Source: Rugalucina vietnamica
Taxonomy: Eukaryota > Mollusca > Bivalvia > Lucinida > Lucinidae
Reading direction: 5' to 3'
DNA: 64,000 nucleotides
Assembly (NCBI GenBank): GCA_964017185.1
Contig: OZ024871.1
Location: forward strand, 27,876,488-27,940,487
Part shown: piece by piece, positions 34,301 through 41,836 of the stretch
How positions within the stretch are numbered: position 1 is the stretch's first letter
How the letters are laid out: the number at the start of each line of letters is the position of its first letter
Program-made: the position numbers and the translations under genes
Notes under the pieces: generated by a model
Told to the model about the DNA's origin: nothing
The model's input: the letters and a program-made list of their open reading frames with translations, nothing else
The model's database searches: none

Positions 34301-35098
34301 CACAATTTTGCAGCAAAAATAAGAAAATGGTACCTCATTTTCACCTTTATAAAAGTGGGGTATTCAATACACGGACCTGTTATCCTGGTATAACAACAAC
34401 AATTTTCAGGTGTCCCTAGAACAGTGTAAGAAACACAGTGATAAAATCCAGTCAACATATCAACGGTTGTATCTTCCTGGGCAGATCCTTCATATCCAAG
34501 AAAGGTTGGTGAATCTGATACTGTTGGGACGTGCAGTTGAACACGAAATGGCTGATTTTCTAAATAGCAAAGCAGCTTTAATTGAAATTATCTCAAACTA
34601 TATATGAGCCTAAAATCTGTAGTTAAGAGGGACTTTAAAATTGACTCTAGTAAAAACCCAGACCGTCAAGCTGTTCGAGAAACAACTGGCTAACCCGGTT
34701 CCAAGTTGTATAGATTTTCTTTATTTTGTAAAAATAAAACATGAAACAATATAAACCCTACTGGCCTGGTTAGTGTCTACACAGCAAAACATCGTCACTT
34801 AGAGGGTCTTCTAGTCATGCAAGGGTAGTTAAACATGTGCATCTTAAGAAATGCGCTCCCCTTTCTCTTTCACAGCGAGGAAGATGAGTTTACAGCTGCA
34901 TGGAGTAATCCAGAAAAGTTTACAGAGATTATCGTTAGTCATAATATGTTGGGTCACCACTTTCCTGATGCCTTGTTGGATGCGCTTAATTATTTAAGAG
35001 ACAACCCAGACACTCGCACATCAGAATTGTTCGAACAAGGTGATTATAAACAGGAACCGTCGACTTCAGTTACAGACATTCAAGGGGAAATTACTTGA
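22031..35098 (+). CDS. DAGLB: Diacylglycerol lipase beta-like gene (12 exons, first coding exon not in hand)
   Basis: A predicted membrane sn-1-specific lipase that would hydrolyse diacylglycerol to 2-arachidonoylglycerol. The exons are 22031-22516, 22809-22899, 25640-25740, 26915-27109, 28615-28741, 29352-29435, 31098-31253, 32233-32360, 32869-33010, 33721-33870, 34410-34504 and 34876-35098. All junctions are GT-AG and keep phase, giving about 658 codons. The order matches animal DAGL-beta: multi-pass N-terminus, linker with DLVPTD, SYGWPF, then the class 3 lipase core. The triad is visible: Ser in TGHSLGAGAA (32260-32262), Asp in ALGDDIITR (32924-32926) and His in GHHFPD (34958-34960). The length excludes the longer alpha form. 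The exon for the first ~35 residues was not found and may lie upstream or outside. Introns are loaded with MITEs. Confidence 0.93.
22809..22899 (+). CDS. DAGLB: DAGL-beta exon: cysteine-rich linker
   Basis: It encodes RCKCLFCCASGDD and TLAELSADYFK, aligned to the family's CCCIGKDD and AELFSTYF segment. The cysteines are likely juxtamembrane palmitoylation candidates (inference). Confidence 0.88.
22982..23936. mobile_element. Non-autonomous TIR element at a TTAA site
   Basis: Within the DAGL intron the ends are TTAAGGATGTTCGCTGCCAA and TTAGCAGCGAACATCCTTAA. Each includes TTAA, so it is piggyBac-like by target or Tc1-like if only TA is duplicated. The interior has two copies of a TATAGGGTAGTGTGCAT block. 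There is no coding capacity. Confidence 0.8.
24179..24407 (-). mobile_element. MITE family D copy 1 (TTAA target)
   Basis: It runs from TTAACTCATTTAAGCCTGAC to CATTCGTCAAATATGTGTTAA. The central palindrome is ACAGAATAGCCCCAGATG with a GACGCCACAGAACGCGGCGTC core. The short frames on both strands are palindrome artefacts. Confidence 0.88.
24460..25105. mobile_element. TGACGTCA-bearing element with long hairpin (P1)
   Basis: TATATAGCTATAAATATC near 24468 is inverted at 24957-24980. Several TGACGTCA or TGACGTC words lie at 24650-24710. A ~122-bp near-perfect hairpin (24984-25105) follows, with arms beginning GGGTTATCGCACTGATATCG and a CG-rich apex CGCTCGCAAGCTCGCG. A smaller hairpin sits at about 24520-24556. 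Confidence 0.7.
25290..25542. mobile_element. TGACGTCA-bearing element with long hairpin (P2)
   Basis: TGACGT words cluster at 25318-25365. A ~118-bp hairpin (25425-25542) has arms GTGAATATGACTTATTTCAT and GAAGTGAAAAATTATATATT, and the apex GTGCCTTCGGCAC. Confidence 0.7.
25640..25740 (+). CDS. DAGLB: DAGL-beta exon: DLVPTD linker
   Basis: It encodes GVDLVPTDVVAGLILVSQAQ and a KKKREQ stretch, aligned to the conserved DTDLVPSDIAAGLALL of vertebrate DAGL-beta. Acceptor CCCCGCCAG, donor CAG|GTATGT. Confidence 0.9.
25839..25903. repeat. (CAT)n/(CGT)n microsatellite
   Basis: ATC units interrupted by a short GTC run. Confidence 0.92.
26090..26596. mobile_element. TGACGTCA-bearing element with long hairpin (P3)
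   Basis: Two GTGACGTCA words (about 26187 and 26213) precede a ~165-bp hairpin (26431-26596). Its arms include AACTACCCCGTGACCAAAAA and AAGCAGATGAAAGGGC, and the apex is GGGCTCGCTGAAAGCTCGCC. Confidence 0.7.
26668..26891 (-). mobile_element. MITE family A copy, close to a splice acceptor
   Basis: The core is TTCGCAATTACTGCGAA. It ends CATGATGCGGCTCA 23 bp before the DAGL exon at 26915. Confidence 0.88.
26915..27109 (+). CDS. DAGLB: DAGL-beta exon: SYGWPF segment
   Basis: It encodes TLDPDLVKQPIIEV, MSHYLKFALGSYGWPFYV and CSLCTACR. The conserved AYGWPLY-like segment before the lipase core is clear. Phase 2 at both ends fits its neighbours. Confidence 0.9.
27120..27595. mobile_element. Element with long hairpin (P4)
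   Basis: Weaker TGACGT words lie near 27200 and 27221. A ~180-bp hairpin (27414-27595) has arms GAAATAGATCAGCTC and GAATTGTTGAGTAATAATTC, and the apex ACTCGCGCTACGCGCTCGTG. CGTGTTATA/CGCGTTATAATGAG words around 27600-27720 may belong to it or to a neighbouring element. Confidence 0.65.
27730..28140. other. Intronic spacer
   Basis: No repeat with clear ends and no exon is recognised. Confidence 0.35.
28142..28377 (-). mobile_element. MITE family A copy
   Basis: Full length with the TTCGCAGTTACTGCGAA core. It ends GATGCGGCGGCTCA. Confidence 0.9.
28399..28595 (-). mobile_element. MITE family D copy 2, ends truncated
   Basis: It keeps GGGACATAGGCAAACATAAT, the CAGATG/CATCTG palindrome and the CCAAATGATAATGATGGGAA end. 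It is interrupted about 20 bp before the acceptor of the 28615 exon. Confidence 0.82.
28615..28741 (+). CDS. DAGLB: DAGL-beta exon: start of lipase domain
   Basis: It encodes RCFSCLKSDQINLDNC, TTGLSHDDIVYASFKND, aligned to HTTGLQYRDFIHVSFHDK. Acceptor AATTTCAG, donor GAT|GTAAGT. Confidence 0.9.
28972..29201 (+). mobile_element. MITE family A copy, CCGG-type ends
   Basis: The left end is GAGCCGCATCGTGAGAAAAC then GGGATTTTTGCC. The right end is GAAGACCGGTTTTCTCGCGT. The core is TTCGCAGTAACTGCGAA. Confidence 0.9.
29229..29318. repeat. 45-bp direct duplication
   Basis: AACTATTTTCAGGTGAAGTG plus 25 further bases occurs twice with no spacer. Each copy contains a TATTTTCAG|GTGAAG acceptor-like string just upstream of the exon at 29352. 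Confidence 0.85.
29352..29435 (+). CDS. DAGLB: DAGL-beta exon: VVIAIRGTLSLQ strand
   Basis: It encodes IYEIPFYVVIDRTYKT then VVIAIRGTLSLQ, the family's VVVAVRGTMSLQ strand. 28 codons, phase 0 at both ends. Confidence 0.92.
29461..29736. mobile_element. MITE family B copy, complete
   Basis: Terminal inverted repeats TCATGAAAACATGTCCGTG and, inverted, TCATTACGAAAACACGCCCA. The core is a perfect GTTAGAACCGCCTCGCCGAG palindrome. Both halves carry GATTGTGGGTAC. Confidence 0.9.
29737..30399. other. Intronic spacer
   Basis: No exon or clearly bounded repeat is seen. Confidence 0.35.
30400..31043. mobile_element. TIR element whose body is iterated CTACGAGTTG/AACTCGTAG motifs
   Basis: The ends AGGGCCTGTCTGAAGC and (inverted) AGGCCCCTGTCACACACGAG are imperfect inverted repeats. 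About 18 GAGTT or AACTC words, most as CGAGTT/AACTCG, and many CGACAT/TGTCG words fill ~640 bp in both orientations. It ends ~55 bp before the DAGL exon at 31098. Confidence 0.72.
31098..31253 (+). CDS. DAGLB: DAGL-beta exon: DVITDL segment
   Basis: It encodes DVITDLVIERGELNIPG, ACAHNGILQSAIYLKKVL, EEEKLIENALSRAE. It aligns to DVLTDLSAESE and AHKGISQAARYVYQRL. This is the helix region before the nucleophile elbow. Confidence 0.92.
31274..31328. repeat. Poly-T then poly-G tract
   Basis: About 40 T residues followed by CGA and a G run. Confidence 0.9.
31551..31823. mobile_element. MITE family B copy
   Basis: TCATGAAAACATGTCCGTGC to GGGCAAGTTTTCGTAATGA, with a shortened core GTTAGAACCGCCTCGCGGTT. 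Confidence 0.9.
31962..32196 (+). mobile_element. MITE family A copy near a splice acceptor
   Basis: Full length, core TTCGCAGTAACTGCGAA, end CCACGAGGCGGCTCA. The next DAGL exon starts 37 bp later. Confidence 0.9.
32233..32360 (+). CDS. DAGLB: DAGL-beta exon: nucleophile elbow
   Basis: It encodes GAKIVITGHSLGAGAAALLA and FAFAPPGELV. The GHSLG serine codon is AGT at 32260-32262. Confidence 0.95.
32689..32775 (+). pseudogene. Decayed upstream copy of the next DAGL exon
   Basis: TTTCAGTCCCGATGTGAGTG and about 70 following bases repeat the acceptor and first half of the real exon at 32869 (TTTCAGCCCCGATGTGAGTG). The copy has a TAG soon after GGAGATTTG and further differences, so it cannot serve as a coding exon. 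It is a local tandem exon duplication that decayed. Confidence 0.8.
32869..33010 (+). CDS. DAGLB: DAGL-beta exon: catalytic aspartate
   Basis: It encodes SPDVSEYCRDFVCTVALGDD and IITRQGMLMMDDLKMQIL. The Asp aligned with the vertebrate LGKD residue is GAC at 32924-32926. Confidence 0.93.
33400..33512 (+). mobile_element. SINE 3' part with (AAAC)n tail
   Basis: It ends GTTGACTGGGACGTTAACAT then CAACACAAAC repeats, like the Arg-type SINE at 54872. The head is too diverged to bound. Confidence 0.55.
33550..33642 (+). CDS. Candidate cassette exon (31 codons) of the lipase
   Basis: Between CTCCCAG and CAG|GTACAT lies an open 31-codon stretch starting EADDNVEQQLEFVLMKLK. It is in phase 0 at both ends, exactly where the flanking exons join in phase 0. 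Inclusion would insert 31 residues between QVPK and YKIL, where the vertebrate proteins have none. It may be an alternative exon or chance. Confidence 0.3.
33721..33870 (+). CDS. DAGLB: DAGL-beta exon: YKIL and variable loop
   Basis: It encodes YKILASGCLHVCCGLK (family KPKYKILLHG) and a Ser/Asn/Asp-rich loop NTTGTPTNDESSKNQNDY. Donor TTG|GTAAGG; a D MITE begins 13 bp beyond the exon end. Confidence 0.9.
33884..34120 (+). mobile_element. MITE family D copy 3, strongly diverged
   Basis: TTAACCCCTTTCTCACAAAT to CTTATGTAGTTTAA. It keeps GTTTTGCCTATGTCACACAA. The palindrome has largely decayed, so this is an old copy. Confidence 0.7.
34311..34385. mobile_element. MITE family B fragment
   Basis: AGCAAAAATAAGAAAATGG and TTTATAAAAGTGGGGTAT match one half of family B. 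Confidence 0.5.
34410..34504 (+). CDS. DAGLB: DAGL-beta exon: LYLPGQILHIQE
   Basis: It encodes VSLEQCKKHSDKIQ and TYQRLYLPGQILHIQE, aligned to PPLYPPGRIIHLQE. The donor AG|GTTGGT is slightly unusual but the phase fits the last exon. Read-through would stop after about 30 codons. Confidence 0.9.
34876..35098 (+). CDS. DAGLB: DAGL-beta terminal exon: catalytic histidine
   Basis: It encodes SEEDEFTAAWSNPEKFTEI, IVSHNMLGHHFPDALLDALN and ends QGEIT then TGA (35096-35098). The triad His is CAC at 34958-34960. Confidence 0.92.
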
Positions 35099-35524
35099 TC
35101 TTATGTCAGTGTCTCGTGCTACTAAAGAGGGTATTCCATATTCCTTGCATACCACGCAAGTAATTTGTGAACTGGTTTGGGGCTTTGCTACAAATCTTAT
35201 GTAAGTTGAAAACGTTAGAAAAACCATAAGTGTTGGTTATATGGATGTTTGGTCGAGAGATACATGTACTAAACAACTCAAGGGACAAGTTTTGACGGAC
35301 AATGGGCATCAGTGCCTCACATCCATGGCACGTCCAATTTGTTGCAACCCTATAAACTAATACAGAAATAAGAAACTTTGGAAGCAGTGAAAACATTCAA
35401 AAGAAAATAATCTTGGTCATAATTTTGGTCGGCCAAACCATTGTACAGAATTAGTGCCACAAAAAAGGCCTCCTATTAATGTACTGTGTCGCTCAAAAGG
35501 CCTCCTATTGGTATTTTATACCGT
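35099..35524. other. 3' flank of the lipase
   Basis: Presumed 3'UTR and spacer. AAAAGGCCTCCTATT occurs twice near 35463 and 35495. No AATAAA signal stands out. Confidence 0.4.
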
Positions 35525-35689
35525 TATTAAAATTGAAAATATAGCCCTTTTTCACGTCGTGATTCAACTGGTTCTTACAGTGTTGATATGCTCAGCCCTG
35601 AACTCTCTACAATATTTCGCCAGGCTGTTTGCGTTTACATTAAGGAATAGTTGAAAAAAGCTAGAGCCAACACACAGAGGTCACAATTC

Positions 35690-35912
35690 AGCTGCAAAAA
35701 TGGAAAATTTTCCTAAGAAAACTTTTGATATTTTTCTTATTTTTGCTCAAAATATAGATCGTGGGTACACGTTAGAACCGCCTCAGCGAGGCTGTTCTAA
35801 CGAGTACCCACAATCTATGTTTTAAACCAAAAATAAGAAAAAAAATGTAAACTCCTGTATATCCCAGTTTTACTATCTTAAAGTGGGGTTTAAGGAGTAT
35901 ACTTTTCATTGA
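35690..35912. mobile_element. MITE family B copy, left duplicate only
   Basis: The core is GTTAGAACCGCCTCAGCGAG. The mirrored halves are TTCTTATTTTTGCTC and CCAAAAATAAGAAA. It is absent from the corresponding place in the right copy. Confidence 0.82.
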
Positions 35913-36061
35913 CTTGTTATCCTATCTTCAAAAGGGAAGAGAAAATAATTTTGATTTTTGACTCCACGAGGAAGATATTTCTATCAAAAAGATAGCTGAT
36001 AAGATAAGTAATTGTGTCAGGTCCCAGGTAAGCTCAGCTGAGCCGCCATTTACAATAAAAT

Positions 36062-36230
36062 GAGTCGCGCCGTGAGAAAACCGGATTTTTGCCTATGCGA
36101 AAACAAAGGCGCAGATCAGCTTCAAGCAGACCAGCGCCTTTGTTTTCGCTTCACGGATAGTACAGTTCCTCTACTTTGTAAATCCGGAATTTCTCGCCTC
36201 TAATCATCTTGTATGCATCAAATGATAGCA
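36062..36230 (+). mobile_element. MITE family A copy with collapsed palindrome
   Basis: CCGG-type left end; the palindrome is shortened to GATCAGCTTCAAGCAGACCA. An orthologous insertion exists in the right copy (42732-42963), so it entered before the duplication. Confidence 0.78.
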
Positions 36231-37258
36231 GATATGTAGTTGTATTGAATTTAGTTTAGTCTTGATTCGATTAACTTTCAGCAACACGTCACATTCTCAG
36301 AATCAAAATTGTGTACTACGCCTTCTCGTCTCCTAAACATGGAATAATATTTCATAGACATAACGAAAACAGGCAATAGCCGATTTCCCATTTGCTCGGA
36401 CGAATGAAAATGCCTGTGCAATAAATGAATGATACATTTTTCCTAAAGCTTATTTATTTTCTCTTATAGTGTAAAATTTATTTCCACCAACAAAGATCAC
36501 ATTTATAAAAAAGGAAAAGCAAGCTGCTTACCCATCTCTTTGTATTAGTACATGGTTGTCATTTTGGTTTTTCCCACCTCCGTTTTTAGCGTGAGGCTTT
36601 GGTTCTGGTTGCACAAATTCCTGATCTTTGCTTTCTTTTACCTTTTCGAATGCGTCTCCAGTCTCTTTTATAACAATTGTTAACCACGTAGCTCATACCA
36701 CATGTGGATATATATATTCATGCATGGTAATTCAATAATAGTAGGTCACATCCATGACAACATTATTTTGATTCAGCGTCATCCAGAATGCCCCATGGAT
36801 TCAAAAGGAATCAAATCTGGAAGATGCTAGAGCTCAAACTTTGTCTGTTTCAGTTGGCGTAAATTGAGTAAAGTTACAATTACTTGTACAAAACAATCGA
36901 CATTTTCTTTCACGTAGGCGTTTTAACTGAATAATAAAATTAATATATTGTGGTAGTGCTGAAGAAGGACAGAACCATCACGGTTTTTGAAGCTAGGCCT
37001 TGGTAGTATGTAACGGGGCAGATGGAGATCAAAGAAGATAAAGCAAATACAGCGATGAATGTTGATACATTCGGCTTTTCAAGTTCAATTGGATACCTTT
37101 CGGTATATGCGGTACGCCAGCAACCTTCCAAATGCTAATAAAGAGCAGCATTTGGAGCATGAATGTCAGTGATTGAATGGTAGGTTTGTGACATATCGAG
37201 CGAGCTGTAAGCTGTTTTCAAATGGCTGAATATAAACAACGTGAAGGTAAACACCAGG
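36231..37258. other. Duplicated non-coding segment upstream of the TLR
   Basis: It aligns with about 42964-43620 in the right copy, including a family C scrap near 36560-36650 (CCTGATCTTTGC). No gene is recognised. Confidence 0.5.
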
Positions 37259-37261
37259 CTA

Positions 37262-37442
37262 ATATATCCGTGAACTGTATACCCCCTTCAATCTACTTTT
37301 ATATGGTAAAACTGGGGTATTCAGGCGTATACTTATTTTTCTGATTTTTGCTCTAAAACATAAATTGTGGGTACGTTAGAATCGCCTCGCCGAAGTGGTT
37401 CTAACGTGTACCCACAAACAATGTTTTGAGCAAAAATATAAC
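37262..37442. mobile_element. MITE family B copy, decayed
   Basis: TATACCCCCTTCAATC through GTTAGAATCGCCTCGCCGAA to CAAACAATGTTTTGAGC. Left duplicate only. Confidence 0.75.
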
Positions 37443-37545
37443 ATCATCTTGTTGTACACTATCATATATACGGCTTTGAAAATTGATACACGTTCATGAA
37501 ACCGGTAAGCCAAAAATAAAATATTTTTGTGGATCCGACTTTTTA

Positions 37546-37550
<5 letters not shown>

Positions 37551-37607
<57 letters not shown>
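37551..37607. repeat. (CT)n microsatellite upstream of the TLR promoter
   Basis: An uninterrupted run of CT dinucleotides. The matching point in the right copy lacks it. Confidence 0.95.
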
Positions 37608-37608
<1 letters not shown>

Positions 37609-37790
37609 GCTCTTTGGTGAACGATGAAAGGGAAATGATATCAAATTAGCTTCCGGTTAGCGGCCCCATTGCTTATCGGGGAAAGTTTTTGCCTTTATCA
37701 AAACTTACCGAAATGCATTCGTTTCATTCCAAGAGAATGTTTGTGATAGACTAGACCTTATAGTGAAATAAATATGGAAGCTTCTTCCGC

Positions 37791-37841
37791 CCATAAATAT
37801 ATTCGCTGATCGGACAAACGACTTACAGTCAAGTTTTCTTG
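37791..37841 (+). promoter_or_regulatory. TLR core promoter and 5'UTR exon
   Basis: A TATA-like CATAAATATATTCG (37792) is followed by ACAAACGACTTACAGTCAAG and the donor TTCTTG|GTAAGT, so the non-coding exon ends at 37841. The acceptor TTCTTTCAG precedes 38396, 15 bp before the ATG. The same box, spacing and donor recur at 45428-45478. The transcription start (near 37820) is inferred. Confidence 0.6.
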
Positions 37842-38021
37842 GTAAGTGGTTTTGTTTTTATTACTTAATATGGCTAAAGGTTCTCAGATTTCAGAATGTA
37901 AAACTTGCATGTGGAAATTTCCACGAAAACTATTTGTTCTTTTATGTAAAAGTATTTCTAGACTATTCTACTCGATTGTAGAGTCAATGTATTCTGTCTG
38001 GTACATCAAGATAATATGACT

Positions 38022-38215
38022 ATTTAATGTATACCCCCTTATACCTCACTTTTGTATAGAAAAAAAAACTGGTGTTTACATGGGTATACCTATTTTCTTG
38101 TTTTGCTCCAAATTATAGATTGTGGATACTAGTTAGAACCCGCCTCGAGACGAAAAACAAGAATTTTTACAACTAGGGAAAACTCAGTATATTACATGTG
38201 CTTGTTTTCATAATG
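38022..38215. mobile_element. MITE family B copy in the TLR 5'UTR intron
   Basis: TATACCCCCTTATACCTCAC, then a damaged core (GTTAGAACCCGCCTCGAGAC), then a GTGCTTGTTTTCATAATG end. Shared with the right copy (45655-46007), so it is older than the duplication. Confidence 0.75.
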
Positions 38216-38410
38216 TGGCAAGCAAGTTCTCAACCTTAACCCCAGAGGGTTCTGTGCTCAACCGCTAGGCCACCACGTTCCCTATAAAGTTAAACCCTGA
38301 AGGGAACATCTCGTCCTACTAAACTGTTGCCGCTCTCTGGGTCTCTGTCTTTCTAAAATCACAATAATGCTTCCTTATGGTTTGAATTCTTTCAGGAAAG
38401 TCCCAAAGCT

Positions 38411-41026
38411 ATGGCAACTTTTCAAGCTATGTTCTTGGTCGCCTACTTGCGATTTGCATTTTCTGCTTATACACCATGTAAACCTGAAGGATTGGAAACA
38501 TGCACGTGTTCTGAGCTCCCGGATGCTACAGTGTTTGTCAATTGCAGAAGTGGTCATGTGGACATTCAGGACGCGTGTAAAATTTGCAGCAATATTCAAA
38601 ACGTCACAAAAATGGATATCGGCTTCAATAAACTGTCTGACATTCCAGAAGATTGTTTCATCCATTGTCAGAATGTGACAGCCTTGTCACTGGAGTCGAG
38701 TGGAATAAAGTCACTAAGACAGAAGACATTCACCAACATGAAACAACTACGGCATCTGAATCTTGACACGAACTCTTTGATTAATGGGGGTAACCTATCG
38801 ACACCCGAAGCGTTCAATACCCTGACAAATCTACATTCCCTTAGCTTGAAAGGAAACCTCGGGAAAGGCGTCGATGATAAAAAATCTCATGAATATCTTG
38901 CAAATATCAACAACGAAGCGTTCGAGTCACTTCAGAAACTTTTGCTAGACGGTCTACCGCTTGGTTTCTTCGGTCAAAATTTTCAAAATTACAGGAACTT
39001 AACTGCCATAGATTTTTCAGGAATTGATGGGTACTGTAATATGATTAACCTGACAAACAGCAGCTTTCAAAACGTTATGTACGTAACTCATCTGAACCTA
39101 TCAAAATGCCAAATTTCAAACATCGATCCTGGGACCTTTGCAACGATGCCATGGCTTCGTCATTTGAATCTGTCTCACAATATGGAACTCGGTTTCGTGA
39201 CACTTAGAAACGTTTCCTTTGGTTTACAGAACACATCAATCGAAGTTCTCGACTATTCAAAAGTTTACAAAACATTCGGAACTTCAAATGAGCTAAAGAG
39301 GTGTGATTTATGGTATCTTAATAATACCAACTTGAAAGAACTTCACATGAACAGTAACAGAATGGCGAGCGTTGAGGTTAATGGATTGCATCTAATGCCA
39401 AGATCGTTGGAAGTGGTTTGGGCGGAAAGTAATGATTGGGAATATGGTCCTTATTTATTTCAGACAGGTTGCGTAAACAATTTGAAAATTATCGAAGCAA
39501 GTAAAAAGCTATTCGGACCTAATCTACTAAAGTATAATGAGGAACTAAAGGTTAAAGAGAAATACAATACCCACTACGAAGCTGATGCTTGTCAAATTCC
39601 ACCAACAAGCCAAAGAGAAAATTGTCCGTTTCTTGTTGACCAAAAACTAAAACCGGAAACTATTAGGCTGTCCGTATCTTTAAACAAGATAACTATGCGA
39701 ATGTCGAATTTGTATTTTAAACTCCCCGATGGCAATTTCGTTTTAAACTTTAACAATAGTATAGAGTACATAGATTTTTCAAGTAATATCTTTTATCAGT
39801 GGAGAGGAAAATTTTTCGAATTTCGCAAACTTAAATACCTTGACCTTTCAAATAACTTCTGCTCACTTGTGAAGCCCGATTTCTTCAAGAATGCACCATA
39901 CATCAAAACACTGAATATTAGCAGGAATAACTTAGGTTTAATATTGGCTGGGGACGAAAATGGGCAAATATTCAAACCGTTAAAACAACTGAAAAATCTT
40001 AATATTGCCCGCAATGATGTAGAAAAACTGCCGAAAAATGTATTCAAGTATCTTAAACACTTAGAGACACTGAACATTTCCTTTAATCGGATTCAAAAGA
40101 TTGAATTTGAATTTGCACACATGAAAAAGTTGTCTTATTTGGATCTTCAGGAGAACAAACTTTATTCCTTACCAATACCTCTTCTAGAACATATGGATAC
40201 CTACTCAAAGAAGAAGTCGAAAAATGTGACAATTGATATGAGCAAAAATTTGATTCATTTGTCATGCAAGTATCTACCATTTCTCGGCTGGATGGGTGAT
40301 CATACCCAATACTTCAAGAATATACAGTCATATCAGTTTCACAAAAAGGACGGCACAATAGTTTCATTTGAAGAATTTCACCCAGAGTTTGAAAAACTAC
40401 AGAAAAACTGTCAATCATACATTCCGGTCTACATCGTAGCAGCTATATCGTTCACAGCTTTTGTTGCTTTACTGTGTGGAGGCTTCGCGTACAGATTTCG
40501 ATGGCGAATTCGATACCTTTATTACCTCGCTAAAGCAAAGTATACGGGGTATGTACCTATTCATAAATCAGATACGCAAACGTATCAGTACGATGCCTTC
40601 GTTTCATACGCAAATGAAGATGGTGATTTTGTTAAGAATGAAATGGTTAGAAATCTAGAAGACGAGCATGGCTTACGACTGTGCTTTCACGAGAGAGACT
40701 TCACTCCAGGGCGATATATCGCAGAAAACATTATAAAAGCCATAATGAACAGCAGGAGAACAATCATACTTATGTCGAAGAATTTCCTTAAGAGCAAATG
40801 GTGCCGATATGAGTTCAATATGGCCCGACTGGAAGGTATATATTCCCGAAACGGCGAGAGCGTTCTGTTCGTGATCATGTATGAGGGTGTTGACATGACT
40901 GAAATCAGTCATGAAATGCTCGAATGTCTAGAAACTGAGAGTTTCCTAAAATACCAAAATGACGAAACCGAATCGCATTACTTTTGGCAGACATTGAAAC
41001 AGTCTCTCCTACAAAGGAGTCAGTGA
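38411..41026 (+). CDS. Toll-like receptor (LRR-TM-TIR), intact
   Basis: Single coding exon of 871 codons for a type I innate immune receptor. It has a signal peptide (MATFQAMFLVAYLRFAFSA), a Cys-rich N-terminal flank (CKPEGLETCTCSELP), then a long series of leucine-rich repeats (e.g. LRHLNLDTNSL, LETLNISFNRI, LSYLDLQENKL). A C-terminal cysteine cap (SCKYLPFLGW, KNCQ) and a helix from about residue 670 (YIPVYIVAAISFTAFVALLC) precede a TIR domain from about 724 to 868. The TIR boxes are present: YDAFVSYANEDGDF (box 1), [11 protein letters not shown] (box 2, with the expected Pro) and a FW-containing end (HYFWQTLKQSL). It is expected to recruit MyD88-type adaptors; the ligand is unknown. A 5'UTR exon lies at about 37820-37841. 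Confidence 0.96.
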   Translation: MATFQAMFLVAYLRFAFSAYTPCKPEGLETCTCSELPDATVFVNCRSGHVDIQDACKICSNIQNVTKMDIGFNKLSDIPEDCFIHCQNVTALSLESSGIKSLRQKTFTNMKQLRHLNLDTNSLINGGNLSTPEAFNTLTNLHSLSLKGNLGKGVDDKKSHEYLANINNEAFESLQKLLLDGLPLGFFGQNFQNYRNLTAIDFSGIDGYCNMINLTNSSFQNVMYVTHLNLSKCQISNIDPGTFATMPWLRHLNLSHNMELGFVTLRNVSFGLQNTSIEVLDYSKVYKTFGTSNELKRCDLWYLNNTNLKELHMNSNRMASVEVNGLHLMPRSLEVVWAESNDWEYGPYLFQTGCVNNLKIIEASKKLFGPNLLKYNEELKVKEKYNTHYEADACQIPPTSQRENCPFLVDQKLKPETIRLSVSLNKITMRMSNLYFKLPDGNFVLNFNNSIEYIDFSSNIFYQWRGKFFEFRKLKYLDLSNNFCSLVKPDFFKNAPYIKTLNISRNNLGLILAGDENGQIFKPLKQLKNLNIARNDVEKLPKNVFKYLKHLETLNISFNRIQKIEFEFAHMKKLSYLDLQENKLYSLPIPLLEHMDTYSKKKSKNVTIDMSKNLIHLSCKYLPFLGWMGDHTQYFKNIQSYQFHKKDGTIVSFEEFHPEFEKLQKNCQSYIPVYIVAAISFTAFVALLCGGFAYRFRWRIRYLYYLAKAKYTGYVPIHKSDTQTYQYDAFVSYANEDGDFVKNEMVRNLEDEHGLRLCFHERDFTPGRYIAENIIKAIMNSRRTIILMSKNFLKSKWCRYEFNMARLEGIYSRNGESVLFVIMYEGVDMTEISHEMLECLETESFLKYQNDETESHYFWQTLKQSLLQRSQ

Positions 41027-41416
41027 CGACAGTGAAAAGGGAACTCAAGCTAACTGAAGTTAAATTAGGAAAAACAATATTACTTATTGCATAGAACGAT
41101 GTTCATGATTATCTGTGGTCGTTGGACTGTTTAAACTTTTTTAGAAATATGTTTATTTTAAACAATCGTGCTCTTGTCTACAACCGTCATTTTGTGTATT
41201 TCTTGAAAAACAAAACGGGGATTCTTTGTACATATTGTTGTAAACGATGCTATAATGGTAATGTGTTCAGATTGAAATTAGGTCACAAACTTGTCGATGA
41301 GTTGTTGTCAGGGAAAGGAGTATGACAAAGCGATACATTATGTATTTACTCGTTTAAGACTTTCATAAATGCTTCCATTGATATTTCGAGAAAGAATTAT
41401 TAAGTTAAAGAATTAG

Positions 41417-41560
41417 TTGTTTGATGCATGCTGACGATGTCATTGTTGTTTCTGGAAGTAAGAAAGGACTGCAGAATTGTTTGAGTATACTGTAAGCTTA
41501 AAATATATTATAGTGCTATGCTATCAATATAGACAAAACGAAGGTACGTGTAATATTGTA
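41417..41560 (+). mobile_element. LINE reverse transcriptase scrap in the TLR 3' flank (left)
   Basis: The translation reads LMHADDVIVVSGSKKGLQNC followed by LSIL, then INIDKTKV: the RT catalytic region of a LINE, with HADD for YADD. The homologous scrap in the right copy is at 51020-51170. An AATAAA at about 41561 lies at its edge and might end TLR transcripts (inference). Confidence 0.72.
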
Positions 41561-41836
41561 AATAAAGTAGTACGATTCTAGACTAAGTTTTAGTTTTAAC
41601 TGTCATTCAGTGGAAAGTATAGTCATAAACAAATACAATGTACCTTTGTGTTCACTTTTATACTTCGGGTACGTTTCACATGCAAAATCAAATCATATTC
41701 GTACTCATATACCTTTACAATTATAATATTATAATTAAAATTATAGTCATTGCTTTTCCCGTCGTGATTCAACTTCTGGTTCTTACTGCACTGAGCTCTC
41801 TACAATGTTTCACCATGGTGTCTGCGTTTACATTAA

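Larger units (their letters stand above)
35525..41590 (+). repeat. Left copy of a direct tandem segmental duplication (TLR locus)
   Basis: Ordered blocks match the right copy at about 41730-51195: TCGTGATTCAAC with CTCTCTACAAT; GAGAAAATAAT with GCTGATAAGATAAG; a shared A MITE; AACACGTCACATTCTCAGAA; the promoter and 5'UTR exon; a shared B MITE in the 5'UTR intron; the TLR; and a LINE scrap downstream. The left copy is shorter because fewer elements have entered it. Confidence 0.88.

Noticed and set aside
34410-34607. Extended frame past the 34504 donor
   Set aside because: Ends in a stop after non-conserved residues, while splicing to 34876 restores the conserved lipase C-terminus in phase.
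38375-38665. Antisense frames opposite the TLR N-terminus
   Set aside because: They mirror the coding strand and occur at the same place in the pseudogene. No independent start, motif or splice site.
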